A program made the position numbers and the translations under genes. DNA of 64,000 bases, from assembly GCA_028023455.1 (NCBI GenBank), contig JAQFVV010012499.1:1864584-1928583 (forward strand). The letters are read 5' to 3'. The stretch's first letter is position 1. Each line of letters opens with the position of its first letter. The DNA is from Epiperipatus broadwayi (taxonomy: Eukaryota > Onychophora > Udeonychophora > Euonychophora > Peripatidae). Below, piece by piece: positions 27,113-38,926 of the stretch. Under the pieces are notes generated by a model that did no database searches, was not told the origin of the DNA, and saw only the letters and a list, made by a program, of their open reading frames with translations.

Positions 27113-29932
27113 TTAAAAATAATACAATGACTAGATTTAATGTGAATCAAACCTGTAAAAAATAAATAAATAACTCAGTTATATATAATTAAACAGGACA
27201 TTCAATTATATACCAAATTAAATATTTGCTTCCTCAAACAAACAATTCAACATGGAGAAATATAAATATATAAACATTTGTAATATTACAATTATGAATA
27301 TAAGTATTATAAACAATTACAGACAAATATTTAGATGATTTGTATAATAGTAATGAATGATTGAAGTAATGTTAATGTAAAGAAGAGAAAGGCTTAGAGA
27401 TAGATGGTTGAGGAAATGATCTCAATGTTAGGTTTGTAACATAATTATAAGGATTTATAAATAAATTTAAAGAAATTGTATTTTTCCATTAAAATTAAAT
27501 TTACATCTAATAAATCATAGTAACTGCAAATAGTTTTATTTTTTAAATAATAGTCTTTCTGTAAAGCTGAATGAATTATTTTATTTGTCAGAGTACTTTC
27601 TTTTTGTTAATTGATATGGGAGATTAGAAAATTCAAAGTTCAAGATGTATAATAATGATCAAATAGATAAATGATCATATTATTATAAAATCAATATAAT
27701 GAATTGTTTATATAAATTATGCTTTATTAATTGAAAAGAAAATTAATTAACATTATATACTTTGATGTCCATAGCATGTTAAAATAAACTGGTAGTTGAT
27801 AAAATTCATTCAGATGCAAAATTAATCAGTTTCAAAAAAAAATTCTTATAAAAAATGCAATCCATAAACAATATTTTGTGAATGAATTTTTATTAAATAT
27901 TTCACTTACTTTCGAACATGAAATATATATAAGTAAAATTAATAATACATTACAGTGAAATAAATTATTTATTTAAAAGCAAAATTTATATAAACAAAAA
28001 TTATTATAGAATCTTATGCAAAATACTTCAAATTAATAATTTATTGTAGGCAATTACTTCACATTTCTAAAACTTTGTTTATGAAAGTTAGTTATAATTA
28101 TATCATTATATATATTAGGCAGTTATTTATTTCATGATAAGAACATTAGATATAGAGTTAAAATATGAAGTATGGCAACTGCTTTTAGTAAGTACATTAA
28201 TTTAAATATCTATTTTTATGAATATTCTATTTTAAAAATGTTCAAAATAATTTTTGAAGTATTTACCTTCATCCGTGTCTTTTTTTTAATTGATGATCTA
28301 ACCTTCTAATTATTGTCATAATAGTTTGATAGCGAATATTTTCGTTTACCTCTCTAATGGCATGTTTTTATATGCAAAAATAATTAAGAAATATTAGGCT
28401 AGGCAATCAGTATCTGTTGTAAATTACTATTGATTACAATCCTCTTAATATAGTTTATTGTAACCTTTCAAATTTTAAATGCTGAATTACATCCTAAATT
28501 AAACCCCATGTGGTTAAGTTTTATGCCATACAAAATATATAAAATTTCTTCAGCTTTTATTTTCAAATATTTTAAATATAAAAACATAGATTAACATAAT
28601 TTAATATAATATACAATAATTTAAATAATATATTATTTTTGAAAACATTATTCCTCTCATTCTACATTATGATTTTCTTTCTTTTTTTTTAGAAATTTTA
28701 TTTAAAATTTGGTTTTTTAGAATATATTCTGGTACCCAAAAGTTAGCAATTTTTAAATTAATCAATTATCCAATGATGTTTATTTATATTATACAATTAA
28801 CTACATGATAAAAATTTTAAAATAAGCATTATAATTGTTGGTATAAATGTTGGATTATTTAGAATAAAAACTCTTGTTAAACAACTTTCTAGTTTTGTTT
28901 TCCAATTATATGGAAATACACATCTAAATAGATTACACTTGGCTTCATAACGATGATATCAACACCCACTATAGCTTTGTTATTGGAATTTTTAATTTGA
29001 ACCAACTAAAAAAAAGCAAGGGTTGTATAATCATAACTTTTAGATTCACAATATAAAAATAAGTGTTGTTTTTGTCAATTCAAAAGATAATATAATGAAT
29101 CTTTTTAAAACAACTCCAAAATATTTTATTTTATTAATTAATATTCAAAAACCTGAGTCCTTTACCAACCACTGATGAAAAAATATGTTCAGTAACTCTT
29201 TTCTTGGATAAGTCTCAATGTGATATTAAAACATCAAAAAAACTCAAAGTAGTGGTAATGCATTTAACAAGGTAAAAAAATAGTGCACTCCATCATGATA
29301 ACAAAATTATCTCATTCAAATTATTTGTACATATGGCTTTTATTTTTTTGAATTTATTGTGTGAGTTGGTTAAACATAGATTCCCATTGAAATAATATAA
29401 ATGGAAGTAAAAATTTTACATAAATTTTTTTCTTAAGATTATAATAAGTACTGGGATATTGTTAAGCTTTCTAGACATAGTGCTGTAAAATCTAATATTG
29501 CAATTACACATCCTCATTATATTGGAAATATAAACTGAAAGAATGGCAACATACTTCTTAAAAAATATTTTCATTCTATCATAATGCATTTTACCTTCTC
29601 ATAAAGAAAAGATTTATTTTATTTTCAACTTTTAATATATAATATGAATACTTTCATACCTAATTCAGTCAAATTCACACTATGAATTAGTGCTCAAACT
29701 ACATAACCATAGTTTCATTGGAAAGACAGAAACCATTTATATATTATAAAAATATTCTCAAAGATACTTTAAAGTAATGTAATATTAATCAATTTCATTT
29801 GTATGTCTGAAGATATAAAAAAAATAGTAAACTACAATTAGAAAGATTTTGAGATCCTTCATAAACAAAACTTATTGCAAAAATTTAAATAATAACAACA
29901 GAATATAACAAACAAAAAAAATCAGCATGTAA
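27113..29932. other. AT-rich stretch with no recognised feature
   Basis: No supported feature. Confidence 0.6.
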
Positions 29933-29997
29933 TATATATATATAAAATACATATTTTGCGGGTTCATCCGTGTAAAAAACTTTTAATATTAATATAC

Positions 29998-30036
29998 TGA
30001 CATTTCGACTTGGTCACACAAGCCATCCAGAGAGTT
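29998..30036 (-). ncRNA. Hammerhead relic, PLE family B (left arm)
   Basis: Reverse strand: CUCUGGA (30026-30032) at the place of CUGAGGA, one U, stem II GGCUUG/CAAGUC (six pairs with one G-U), GAAA (30003-30006), UGUC. The core box has lost G5 and A6, so cleavage is unlikely. Confidence 0.5.
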
Positions 30037-30039
30037 ATA

Positions 30040-30811
30040 AAAGGTAGAAAGATGGTTGTAGAGGCGCTACAATCACTGATTTGAATAAAATGTTAAAATT
30101 CCACCAATAGAAAAAAATGTTAAATTTAGGAATGTTTTTTAAAAAAATCTTTCCAAATAGGAGGAAGTTTGCATGTATCATCTCACTTATTGATACAATC
30201 TGGCCTTTTAAGTATCTCAATGGCTTCTCTAATTTTGCATTGGTGGAGATTATCACATCTGAATATGATCCTGGTACTAGAAAAATCAATTTTATGACCT
30301 GAATCTATAGTATGGAGTGAGAGTGCTGATGATGATGAGTGTTGTTTAACTGCATTAGCATGCTCATCTCTTCTAACACTGATGCGATGATTACTCATAT
30401 CTATGTAAGAAGCTTTACAATTTTTACATGAGATTTGGTAGACACCATGAGATTCAAGAGGGATTGAATCCTTAGGTTTGGTTATTATATTGCTGATCTT
30501 TTGATGAGCAGAAAATGCTGTATCTATATTATAGCGTTTTAATATATGTCCAATACTGTCTTTAGTTCCTTTTACATATGGAACACAAATCCTAATAGCT
30601 GATTTATCATCTTTTTGTTTCCTATTTTGTCTATTTTGGGCTTGAAATAAGGCTTTTTTTTTATAAATTTGTAATTATAACTATTTGCTAATAAAACACT
30701 ATTAATATGATTTATTTCTTCTTTCAGATGTGTCTCATCTGAAAGGTTAATTGCTCTATTTAAAAGAGTTTTGGCTACAGAAACTATCTGAGTTGGGTGA
30801 TGATGAGAATG
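30040..30811 (-). pseudogene. PLE family B endonuclease half, left arm
   Basis: Reverse strand. It begins with SHHHPTQIVSVAKTLLNRA (the conserved HxxxQ-type segment after the RT), then a DETHLKEEINHINSVLL helix. A frameshift near 30575 follows, then the GVYQISC..C cysteine pair, YID in place of YIG, RRDEHANAVKQH, SALSLHTIDSGHKIDFSSTRII and KIREAIEILKR with the catalytic-type Glu. Stops and the shift split it into two frames. The function in an intact element is target nicking. Confidence 0.85.
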
Positions 30812-30828
30812 ACAGATATTTGCATTTC

Positions 30829-31460
30829 CATTCTCATCATCACCCAACTCAGATAGTTTCTGTAGCCAAAACTCTTTTAAATAGAGCAATTAACCTTTCA
30901 GATGAGACACATCTGAAAGAAGAAATAAATCATATTAATAGCGTTTTATTAGCAAATAGTTATAATTACAAATTTATAAAAAAAAAGCCTTATTTCAAGC
31001 CCAAAATAGACAAAATAGGAAACAAAAAGATGATAAATCAGCTATTAGGATTTGTGTTCCATATGTAAAAGGAACTACAGACAGTATCGGACATATATTA
31101 AAATGCTATAATATAGATACAGCATTTTCTGCTCATCAAAAGATCAGCAATATAATAACCAAGCCTAAGGATTCAATCCCTCTTGAATCTCATGGTGTCT
31201 TTCAAATCTCATGTAAAAATTGTAAAACTTCTTACATATGTATGAGTAATCATCAAATCAGTGTTAGGAGAGATGAGCATGCTAATGTAGTTAAACAACA
31301 CTCATCATCATCAGCACTCTCACTCCATACTATAGATTCAGGTCATAAAATTGATTTTTCTAGTACCAGGATCATATCCAGATGTGATAATCTCTACCAA
31401 TGCAAAATTAGAGAAGCCATTGAGATACTTAAAAGGTCAGATTGTATCAATAAGTGAGAT
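30829..31460 (+). pseudogene. PLE family B endonuclease half, right arm
   Basis: Plus-strand copy of the same region. SHHHPTQIVSVAK starts at the palindrome centre. One frame runs to 31068, then the reading shifts to VPYVKGTTDSIGHILKCYN, GVFQISCKNCKTSYICMSN (YIG changed to YIC), RRDEHANVVKQH, GHKIDFSSTRII and KIREAIEILKRSD, ending at 31455. Because the frame break lies at the same place as in the left arm, it was probably present in the source copy. Confidence 0.87.
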
Positions 31461-31603
31461 GATACATGCAAACTTCCTCCTATTTGGAAATATTTTTTTA
31501 AAAACATTCCTAAATTAAACATTTTTTGCTATTGGTGGAATTTTAACATTTTATTGAAATCAGTGATTGTAGTGCCTCTACAACCATCTTTCTACCTTTT
31601 ATA

Positions 31604-31643
31604 ACTCTGTGGATGGCTTGTGTGACCAAGTCGAAACATCAGT
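31604..31643 (+). ncRNA. Hammerhead relic, PLE family B (right arm)
   Basis: CUGUGGA (31607-31613) for CUGAGGA, one U, stem II GGCUUG/CAAGUC, GAAA (31633-31636), CAUC then AGUAU. Position A6 is U here as in the left arm, so the defect predates the pair. Confidence 0.5.
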
Positions 31644-31700
31644 ATATTAATATTAAAGTTTTTAACACGGATGAACCCGCTAAATATATATTTTATATAT

Positions 31701-33290
31701 TTAACCCATGCAAATCTTCGTTTTAACATATATATATATATGATCATCCTTTAGTTTGCAATTATGCAGTTATCAAAAAAATCATCCTTAACTTTTTAAT
31801 CCCTGTGTTTTTATTTTATTTTTAATCGTCTAGTTTAACATGATAATACTCATTTAAAGATTGATGTTTATAATGATGATCTAAATAGTGATACTCCTTT
31901 AAATAAATCAAATTAATCTTGGAATATTTATTTTCCAGCAAGTAATAACTACATACTTATTTACTTTTCAATAGTAAATGCTTCACTGAGTTGTTTATAA
32001 CTGCTATATGAAGAAAACATCCTAATCCAGATTGTGACTTCAAAACATTTATTTGCATGTCTTACTTAGCTCAGACTCGAACATCAAGTCATAGATATAG
32101 CAGGTGGATATGTTATCTACTATATTCCAATAATAACATGATAAATAAGCAGAGTTGTTAAATTTGGAAGAATTTGAATTTTCTATTATAATTTTATGGA
32201 AAAATAACTCCAATGCATAAAACATTACACTAATTCATAATTCTACTCATTAAAATTATTTTACAAACTTGTACATAATGCCTACTTAAATTGTATCAAT
32301 TGTTATCTATTAGTAAAACAAAAAGTGATCCATTTTCTCCAACTATCACAATGTGATATGTTTAAAAATTCAATTACTGATATTTAAAAGAATGACATTT
32401 TATAGTAGAAGTGATATTAATAAGACATTAAACAATCTAACTTATAGTTTCAAATAATAATTAATATATAAATTGTAATAACATTGATAAGCCTATAACA
32501 GCATGATAATTAGAGAAGGGTTCCTTTTTTGCCTAACTAGTAGGCTCATATTGATACAAAAATTGATATTATACACAGGTTTGTTAAAATAATTCTATTA
32601 GGATATGGCATATGAACTATACTATTGTAGATTACATACGTGAGTTAGTTTTTTTCCATAAAATGATTTTTTTACCACTTTTATTTACATGTTATTAAAA
32701 TTCTTAAAATTTAATTTTAATTGTTATCTGAAACTGCAAGCTGCATTGATTAATTGCTTTACAAAAATCTCTGCTAATTTAAAGTTTGACTTTTTCAAAA
32801 AATAATAATTTATTTATTAAATATATAACAGTATGGCAACGTTCCTATTTTTTATTTGACTAAAAGATGCTTTTAGTGTAATAAATTATTATTATGGTTT
32901 GCATATCAGAGTCATTTTATCCATAAAATATTATATATTTATCTATATGTTTGTATAACTAACTTATAAATGATATTTACTTGTAACATTTTGTAAAAAT
33001 AAATCATATTACAGAAATATGCTTTCTGTATCTCTGACCTATCTATCGTCTGCTGTAAAATATATTTTATATTATTATTAAATAAGTTATTTATGATTAA
33101 GTGTTGTAAATATTTAGAGTATATCAAGCCAATTTAATCAAATATTTTTATCTTTTCCCTATTAAAAATATTTCTCTTTTTTTTTTTCTCTTTATTATTT
33201 CTTTTCTACTATAGAATGTTAATGTTAACAGTACTAATAGGACAATTTGTTCCACCAAAATGTTAAAAATAAATTGTTTACAATATATTT
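31701..33290. other. AT-rich stretch with a SINE-like trace
   Basis: At 32062-32110 the reverse strand shows ATGTTCGAGTCTGAGCTAAG, a possible Pol III box B context, with CACCTGCTATATC upstream. This is a weak tRNA-SINE candidate. Otherwise no feature. Confidence 0.35.
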
Positions 33291-33293
33291 ATT

Positions 33294-33399
33294 AACTATA
33301 TAAATATTATATAATGTACAGTATATATATATATATATATATATTTATAGTAACTATATAAATATTATATAATGTACAGTATATATATATATATATATG
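33294..33399. repeat. 58-base tandem duplication with (TA)n
   Basis: AACTATATAAATATTATATAATGTACAG starts at 33294 and again at 33352, each followed by (TA)n. The second copy ends in a G7 run. Confidence 0.85.
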
Positions 33400-33514
33400 G
33401 GGGGGTAGTGTGTATAGCTTAGATAAAATGAAACTAATTTTCACAAATGCACTATGGATAGTGAGGACTCTCTTTGGATGGCCATACCTATTTAGAACTT
33501 ACTTTTAATATATA

Positions 33515-33605
33515 GGGTATATGTGCACAGACTTTCACACTACCCAAGACTCTCCACTCTATCTCATAATACTGATACTCTTGAACACATATATGTTGAA
33601 AAGAT
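33515..33605 (+). repeat. Single-arm copy of the foldback seen at 62.6 kb
   Basis: AGGGTATATGTGCACAGA, CACACTACCCA, CTCTCCACTCTATCTCATAA and CTTGAACA blocks match one arm of the inverted repeat at 62633-62805. Only one arm is present here. Confidence 0.65.
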
Positions 33606-33869
33606 AAATAATCATCAATATACATATTTCATGCTAAACCAGCAATCATCAGTTGGTCCAGATTATCATCTCTACACATATATGCAATAAGTGCTCAGAT
33701 ATAAATTAAGATAGCCAATCTTCATACTTTAATGGACAGGCTTCAATCCACTCCACACTCCAACTCTTCAACCGTCCATCCAATTGAAAATATGATGATG
33801 GAACGCTCAAAGAGCACTCTGAGACTGAGATTCTTTGTCACACCCATGTTGACCTAAAGTCAACAAATA

Positions 33870-34030
33870 AATCTCATTGACAGTGCTAAAAATTGGGTGT
33901 AATTTTATTAAATAGCTAAATCTTTAAATCAGTTTATTAATAATAAAGCTTTGAACAATAAATCCCAGGCAAGTTAAAAAGTATTTTATTTTTAATGCTT
34001 TGCAATAATGAACCACATTCATTTAAATAG
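33870..34030 (+). repeat. Dispersed AT-rich repeat, copy 1
   Basis: Shares ATTTTATTAAA.AG..A.ATCTTTAAATCAG, AATAAATCCCA.G and TCATTTTTAATGC-type blocks with 36868-37015, 37195-37310 (inverted) and 39435-39545. No coding content. Family unknown. Confidence 0.5.
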
Positions 34031-34074
34031 CTGTAAAACTAAATAGCACAATGTTTTTAAATATATATATATAT

Positions 34075-36716
34075 GTATTGAAACAGACAGATCGGAGAAC
34101 CGATCTTCGTTTCAGGTGTTTTTATGTACGGTAATTCAAACTACTGTTCGCCCGCAGTGAGATTTTGTCTATTTTAAGTTATAATATAAATTAGTTATAT
34201 ATTCTATAGTTTATAAATAAATATGTAAAGTTTCCGTATATAAATGTCACAAACCATGAAATAATATTCGTGTGTGCGTGGTTTGTGAATTTATATCATT
34301 TAATTTAAAGTTTCAGTGCGGGCGTATTTGTTTTAAATTTTAGTTTTAAAATTGTATAAAGTCGTCTAAAAATACTGATCAAAAATCACATTCCTTTGAT
34401 CAGTGTTTTTAATTAAAATCTAATTGCACAAATGTTCAGAGCAATTAAGTTGTATTCAAAATTAGTAAGGAATTTTTATATGTAATTAATGTATCGATTT
34501 AAAAATGGCATATTAAATTAAAAGATTGCTAAAAACAGATAATTGATTGTTGGTCAAGCTGCATCGCTAGAGGCTAGAGAAAGTAGGCGGAGCCTAAAAC
34601 AAAAACAAGTCGGAAAGGTCAGCAGTGGCTACTTTAGAGAAAAACTTACATTCTAACTTTGGTCGTGTTTGAGAGAGGTAGTCTCGAGACAACACAGCAG
34701 TTAATAATAATTCAAATATCTTATTAAGAAGTTTACCAGTGAATCGCAATGTTGATGGGCTAATTGCCAGGAGCTGGTCTCTGCCCGCCAATATGGATCC
34801 TCGTGCCGCTGTTTGATCATGTTTCATATACTTCAGAATTTCCAACTTCCAATCTCAAAATTTACTATGCCTTACAAATAACTTTCAAAAATGCGCGCCT
34901 ACGTTCGTCACAAACCAAGCTGGATGAAGAAAGAAGAGAACTTTGTTACACGAACTTTAACTTTCTTACGTGCTTAATATTATCAATCAAGTAAATCATA
35001 TGTAAGTTTTTATATCATTTATAATGCTATTATTTAACCTGTCAGTAAATTTTCTTTTCTTTTTTTTTAACCCTCTGCTCTAGTCTTTAGAAATCATTTA
35101 TAAAATTGTAATTAATAGTAATAATATTTCAACTGAATGCATTTATATTTTCTTATGTTGCTTATTTCATAAACAAACATTGCCAATAGTAATATTTCCA
35201 AATCTGTGTAAACTAGTGTGTAATAATGATCAATTTAATTTAAAAGTAATTTCATGTTCTGAATTAAATATTCTTTCACATTCCGAGTTAGTAAATGTTA
35301 AATCACTTTATTATTCTATGTTAAGTTGTTATAAAATTACAATCTAAGTTTCAATCTTAAATATATATATAATAGTTTCAAAGTGTTCATTAATGTTATG
35401 TATAATATGAGAAATAATTCATTGCATAATTTGATACTATCGCTACCGCCTGTCAACCCGAAGGGTTAGAGTTTCAGAGTAAATTTAACTAATTATTGTT
35501 GTCACCGTCAGTTTAAGTCCGCTACGTTTTATTGGGGTAAGGATCTCAGCCTGTGGCGTAGAAACAGACTAATAGATTCCAGGTTTTATATAATTTCTTT
35601 TAAAAAATCCGCTTCAAGTATTCGTCCTTCACGTCTGTGGCAATGCCTTCCCTTCGCTGAAGTTAGCGTCTCGCCATTCTACCATTGGGGAATGAAAGCA
35701 GTTTTTCTTTCCCGGTAATCTCTTGGATCACCGGGGTTCGAAATGATCCCGGCTGGTTGTCGTGTCCCGGAGCTACTTGGGGGCATTAAGCCTTGTCAAA
35801 GTACAAGCCGCCCGGTATTCCGTTAATGCACCGCAATTGATTACTGTAGGGCTTTTGAATATAGGCAACCACCAGTTCATCTATCTTCCATGTCGTATTT
35901 ATATAAAACCACCAGTTCATCTATCTTCCATGTCGTATTTATATAAAACCACCAGTTCATCTATCTTCCATGTCGTATTTATATAAAACCACCAGTACAT
36001 CTATCTCTTATGTCGTATTTATATAAAACCATCTCCACTGTTCGTCTACGTTCCGGCTCGAGCCTATTCTAATAAAATAAGTTAATAAAAATCTTTAGAT
36101 AAATATTTTTCCAGTGCTCAAATACTCTGATTCTCTTAACCACCCGTCAATCATTTAACTACCCAGCTATTGGCATAAGTTTGTTTATTAAATAAAACGT
36201 TCACTAAAGACTAGTAGCCAAATACAAGAGGATTTATGAAGTCTTACCGTACTGTATAACACTATATTTATATGCTGTATATTTCTATTATATAACATTA
36301 TATTCATGTGCTTTCTATTTGTCTTATTTAACACTATATTTATATGCTTTATATTTTGCTTATTAAACACTTTATTTAATCTTAATCTTTGTGTCCTCCA
36401 CCTTATTACTCTCTAAGTCTATTTAGCCACTTTCTGTCTGTATTGGCAACTTAAATATATACGTTACATGAATGACCGTTCCAATATCTATAGAGTCTAA
36501 TAAATCTATATATCATTAACTGTAAGAATTAGTCTATGTTCTGAGCTGAGCTAGAAAAGGGATAACCCCGTGCTGTTATAAAGTCATCATCGGTTAGTCA
36601 TACCGGGGTTTGGGTTTGAATTCAGTTGGCGTTTTGGAAATTATTCTTAAACGTGGACTGGGTTTGAACTCGGGTACTGTGTATGACTAAGCGTGGTGGA
36701 TTTATACCGGTACAGT
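34075..36716. other. CpG-richer 2.6-kb island of unknown nature
   Basis: Base composition changes abruptly inside a (TA)n context. CpG dinucleotides and GC-rich words are common, unlike the surroundings. At the left edge is a hairpin (34084-34112: AGATCGG/CCGATCT, loop AGAA, with GAAAC/GTTTC outside). Near 35720 CCGGGGTTCGAAATGATCCCGG forms a short hairpin. A 40-base tandem array lies at 35867-36026. No long ORF; the 83-, 76- and 74-codon frames have no motifs. It could be a recent element insertion, an LTR-type non-autonomous element, or a promoter/first-exon island. GTAAAT and GTAAGT donor-like sites occur near 34990-35005. Confidence 0.45.
35867..36026. repeat. 40-base minisatellite, four units
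   Basis: Units start at 35867, 35907, 35947 and 35987 with the shared core ACCACCAGTTCATCTATC. The first three are identical over almost the whole unit and the fourth has a few changes. There are no spacers, so it is not a CRISPR array. Confidence 0.93.
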
Positions 36717-36744
36717 ATATATATATGTGTGTGTGTGTGTGTGT
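36717..36744. repeat. (TA)n-(TG)n microsatellite
   Basis: Short TA run followed by about nine TG units at the right edge of the CpG-richer island. Confidence 0.9.
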
Positions 36745-36867
36745 AATTTAGATGGAGGTACAGTATCTTTCATATATGAACTATAAATAATCAATACACC
36801 CATCAATACATATCTTAAAAATACAGACAGCAACCCATATTTAAAACATACTTTTAAATAAATCAAT

Positions 36868-37310
36868 ATTCATTGATATTGCTGGAAATGAAGTATGATT
36901 TTATTAAACAGTCAGATCTTTAAATCAGCTTATTTCTACTAGTAAAGATTTGAATCATAAATCCCATGGAAAAGAAAGTATCTCATTTCCAACACTGTAA
37001 GGAATGCTGCTTTATTTAAAAGAAAGTTCTAAATGTGGATAGCCATCTGTATTTTTGAAATATGTATTATTGGAAAATACTAACTAGTCATAACACATGT
37101 GGGATTAGAAAGTTTGTATGCATCTAAATTACATTTATATGTAAAAATGTCATGTTATTAACATTCACATTTATTTTGGTGTTCATTATCACAGGGCATT
37201 AAAAATGAGATACTTTATCTTTCCTAGAATTTATTATTTGAACTATTACTAATATTAAGCTGATTTATAAATCTGGCTATTTAATAAATTCACACTCTAT
37301 TTATTGATGA
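36868..37310. repeat. Dispersed AT-rich repeat, copies 2 (plus) and 3 (minus)
   Basis: 36868-37015 matches the 33.9-kb copy directly. 37195-37310 matches its reverse complement (AAAAATGAGATACTTT, AGCTGATTTATAAATCTGGCTATTTAATAAA). Together they form a loose inverted pair. Confidence 0.5.
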
Positions 37311-37375
37311 AAAGCACTGATCATAAATAGTAAAAAAAATTCAAATAACATTAACCACAAATACTACTTTAATAA

Positions 37376-37770
37376 ATGCTTTCGGTACTGTGTACCAAAA
37401 TAATAGTAACATATTGAAATTCAATGGGTAACATTCCTTAGCAAGCTCAATGGAACACTAGGGTTACACTGATTGATACAATTATCAGATTCCCTATAAA
37501 CCAAGCCTCTTTCAACCTCCTCTGCCTATCGTTCGATTTATTGCACACAGTACTGGTATTTTGAGGATAAAATTCATGCCCACAACTACTTTCATGATTT
37601 GAAAAAACAGAATTAACTTGTGAATCACTTTTAATTTTTTTATATTGATAAACATGTATTTGCAATTATGTTAATACATTAATCTTCATTTTACTAAGCA
37701 TGTACTGAAATAATAATCATTCAGTTCCAATGTACCATAATTTTGGTACACAATTTCCGAAAGAACTTGG
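37376..37770 (-). pseudogene. PLE-type endonuclease scrap within an inverted repeat
   Basis: Termini of about 45 bases are inverted copies: the left has CTTTCGG then GTGTACCAAAAT, and the complement of the right has CTTTCGG then GTGTACCAAAAT. Between them the reverse strand encodes SNSVFSNHESSCGHEFYPQN and DRQRRLKEAWFI. This resembles the C-terminal H..CGHEF and R..KEA..I block of PLE GIY-YIG proteins. It is unlike families A and B in detail. It is either a PLE piece in a foldback or a chance resemblance. Confidence 0.5.
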
Positions 37771-37995
37771 CAAAATAATATTAGTAGTTAATGTTTTTTT
37801 GATTTTTTCTACTCTGTGTATTCAGTTTATACGTGAAGAATAATTTACAATATGTGACAGAGTTTTGTGTTATTTATTCATAATGCTTGTGTGAAAGATA
37901 ATTTTCTTACATTTAAATTATTACCTACGTGTGTGTGCATGTAACTCAACAAATATAAAAATTTCCATTGCAATTACCAATTAAAAACGAAACTC

Positions 37996-37998
<3 letters not shown>

Positions 37999-38044
<46 letters not shown>

Positions 38045-38067
38045 ATATATATATATATATATATATA
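37999..38067. repeat. (TC)n-(TA)n microsatellite
   Basis: About 17 TC units, a short CTAT bridge, then about 13 TA units. Confidence 0.95.
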
Positions 38068-38926
38068 ATTGAAAATAACATGACCTACAGATAAGGGCAC
38101 AATATATATAATAAACTTGCAAATAACTTTCACTCATCAGATAATTTGCAGTTAAATAAGCTTTATTTTTCTGTATTTGCTAAAAAATAAAACCAGTAAA
38201 ATTAAAAGGATTTGATAAATTATGTGTGTGCAAAAATTAAATGGATTTGATGTTGTTATTGCCTTTTTGCTCTAAAATGTATGATCTTCAATAATGTTTT
38301 TATTTGTATGTCAAATATTCATTTAAAAATGTTCCATTAATATTTAATATCATTTTAAGCCAATAACATAATGAAATTTAAATAAAATTGTTAAATTAAA
38401 ATTTTAAAAAGTTATTAAAAAGTAGTGATTTTATGTTTTTGTTTTTTTTTTTTTTAATTAAAAAAAAAAAAAACGTATACAAATACAAACATTGAATTCA
38501 TCTGTAATAATTTATACAAAGACATGCAAATAAATTTAATAACATAATAAAATTAATAAATAAAAAAATCAATTATAATGCTTAAATAACTCAAATGTCA
38601 CGAACAATTTTTATTTATTGTTTTGTAATTTGTGATTGTAAAAAAAAAGAAAAAAAGTTTTTTTGTTGTTGCTGTTAATTCGTTTAATTAATGAAGTTAT
38701 ATAAAAAAAAGCGTTTTTATTTAAAGTTTTCAAATGCTTGATATTTTAGACGTTTTACATTATATAACGCGTACACATCTGCATGCACATACAAAACAAA
38801 CATTTTGAAAAATACAATTTATGAATAAAAACAAGTCTCTCCAAAATCTTATCGCAAATTAACCATGAAAGGCAAGAAATTAATCATTATATTGACAACT
38901 CCAGGGTAATGAAGATTTCAGATTTT
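38068..38926. other. AT-rich stretch with no recognised feature
   Basis: A T14 next to an A14 run near 38440-38475 forms a trivial palindrome. Nothing else that I can support. Confidence 0.55.

Larger units (their letters stand above)
29933..31700. repeat. Large palindrome: head-to-head PLE family B pair (pair d)
   Basis: Arms 29933-30811 and 30829-31700 are inverted copies that differ by only a few percent by eye, with a 17-base spacer (30812-30828). Each arm is the 3' half of a PLE: the end of the RT C-terminal region, the GIY-YIG endonuclease and the tail with a hammerhead relic. Tails point outward, each followed by AT-rich ATATATTT sequence. The readable ORFs start inside the opposite arm (MLYLKEF...), so those apparent starts are artefacts of the palindrome. 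Confidence 0.93.

Noticed and set aside
30572-31068. Two 105-codon ORFs beginning MLYLKEFWLQK
   Set aside because: Their first 20 or so codons are the antisense of the opposite palindrome arm. The real PLE reading has no start there.
34075-34115. Helitron 3' end suggested by the hairpin
   Set aside because: No CTRR terminus follows at the expected distance on either strand.
35700-35770. tRNA gene suggested by GGTTCGAAATGATCCC
   Set aside because: The loop is too long for a T arm, no box A sits at the right distance, and no cloverleaf can be drawn.
35867-36026. CRISPR-like array
   Set aside because: The 40-base units are contiguous with no unique spacers, and the context is eukaryotic. It is a minisatellite.
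38430-38475. Palindrome of T14 and A14
   Set aside because: Simple homopolymer pairing, with no evidence of a terminator or structured RNA.
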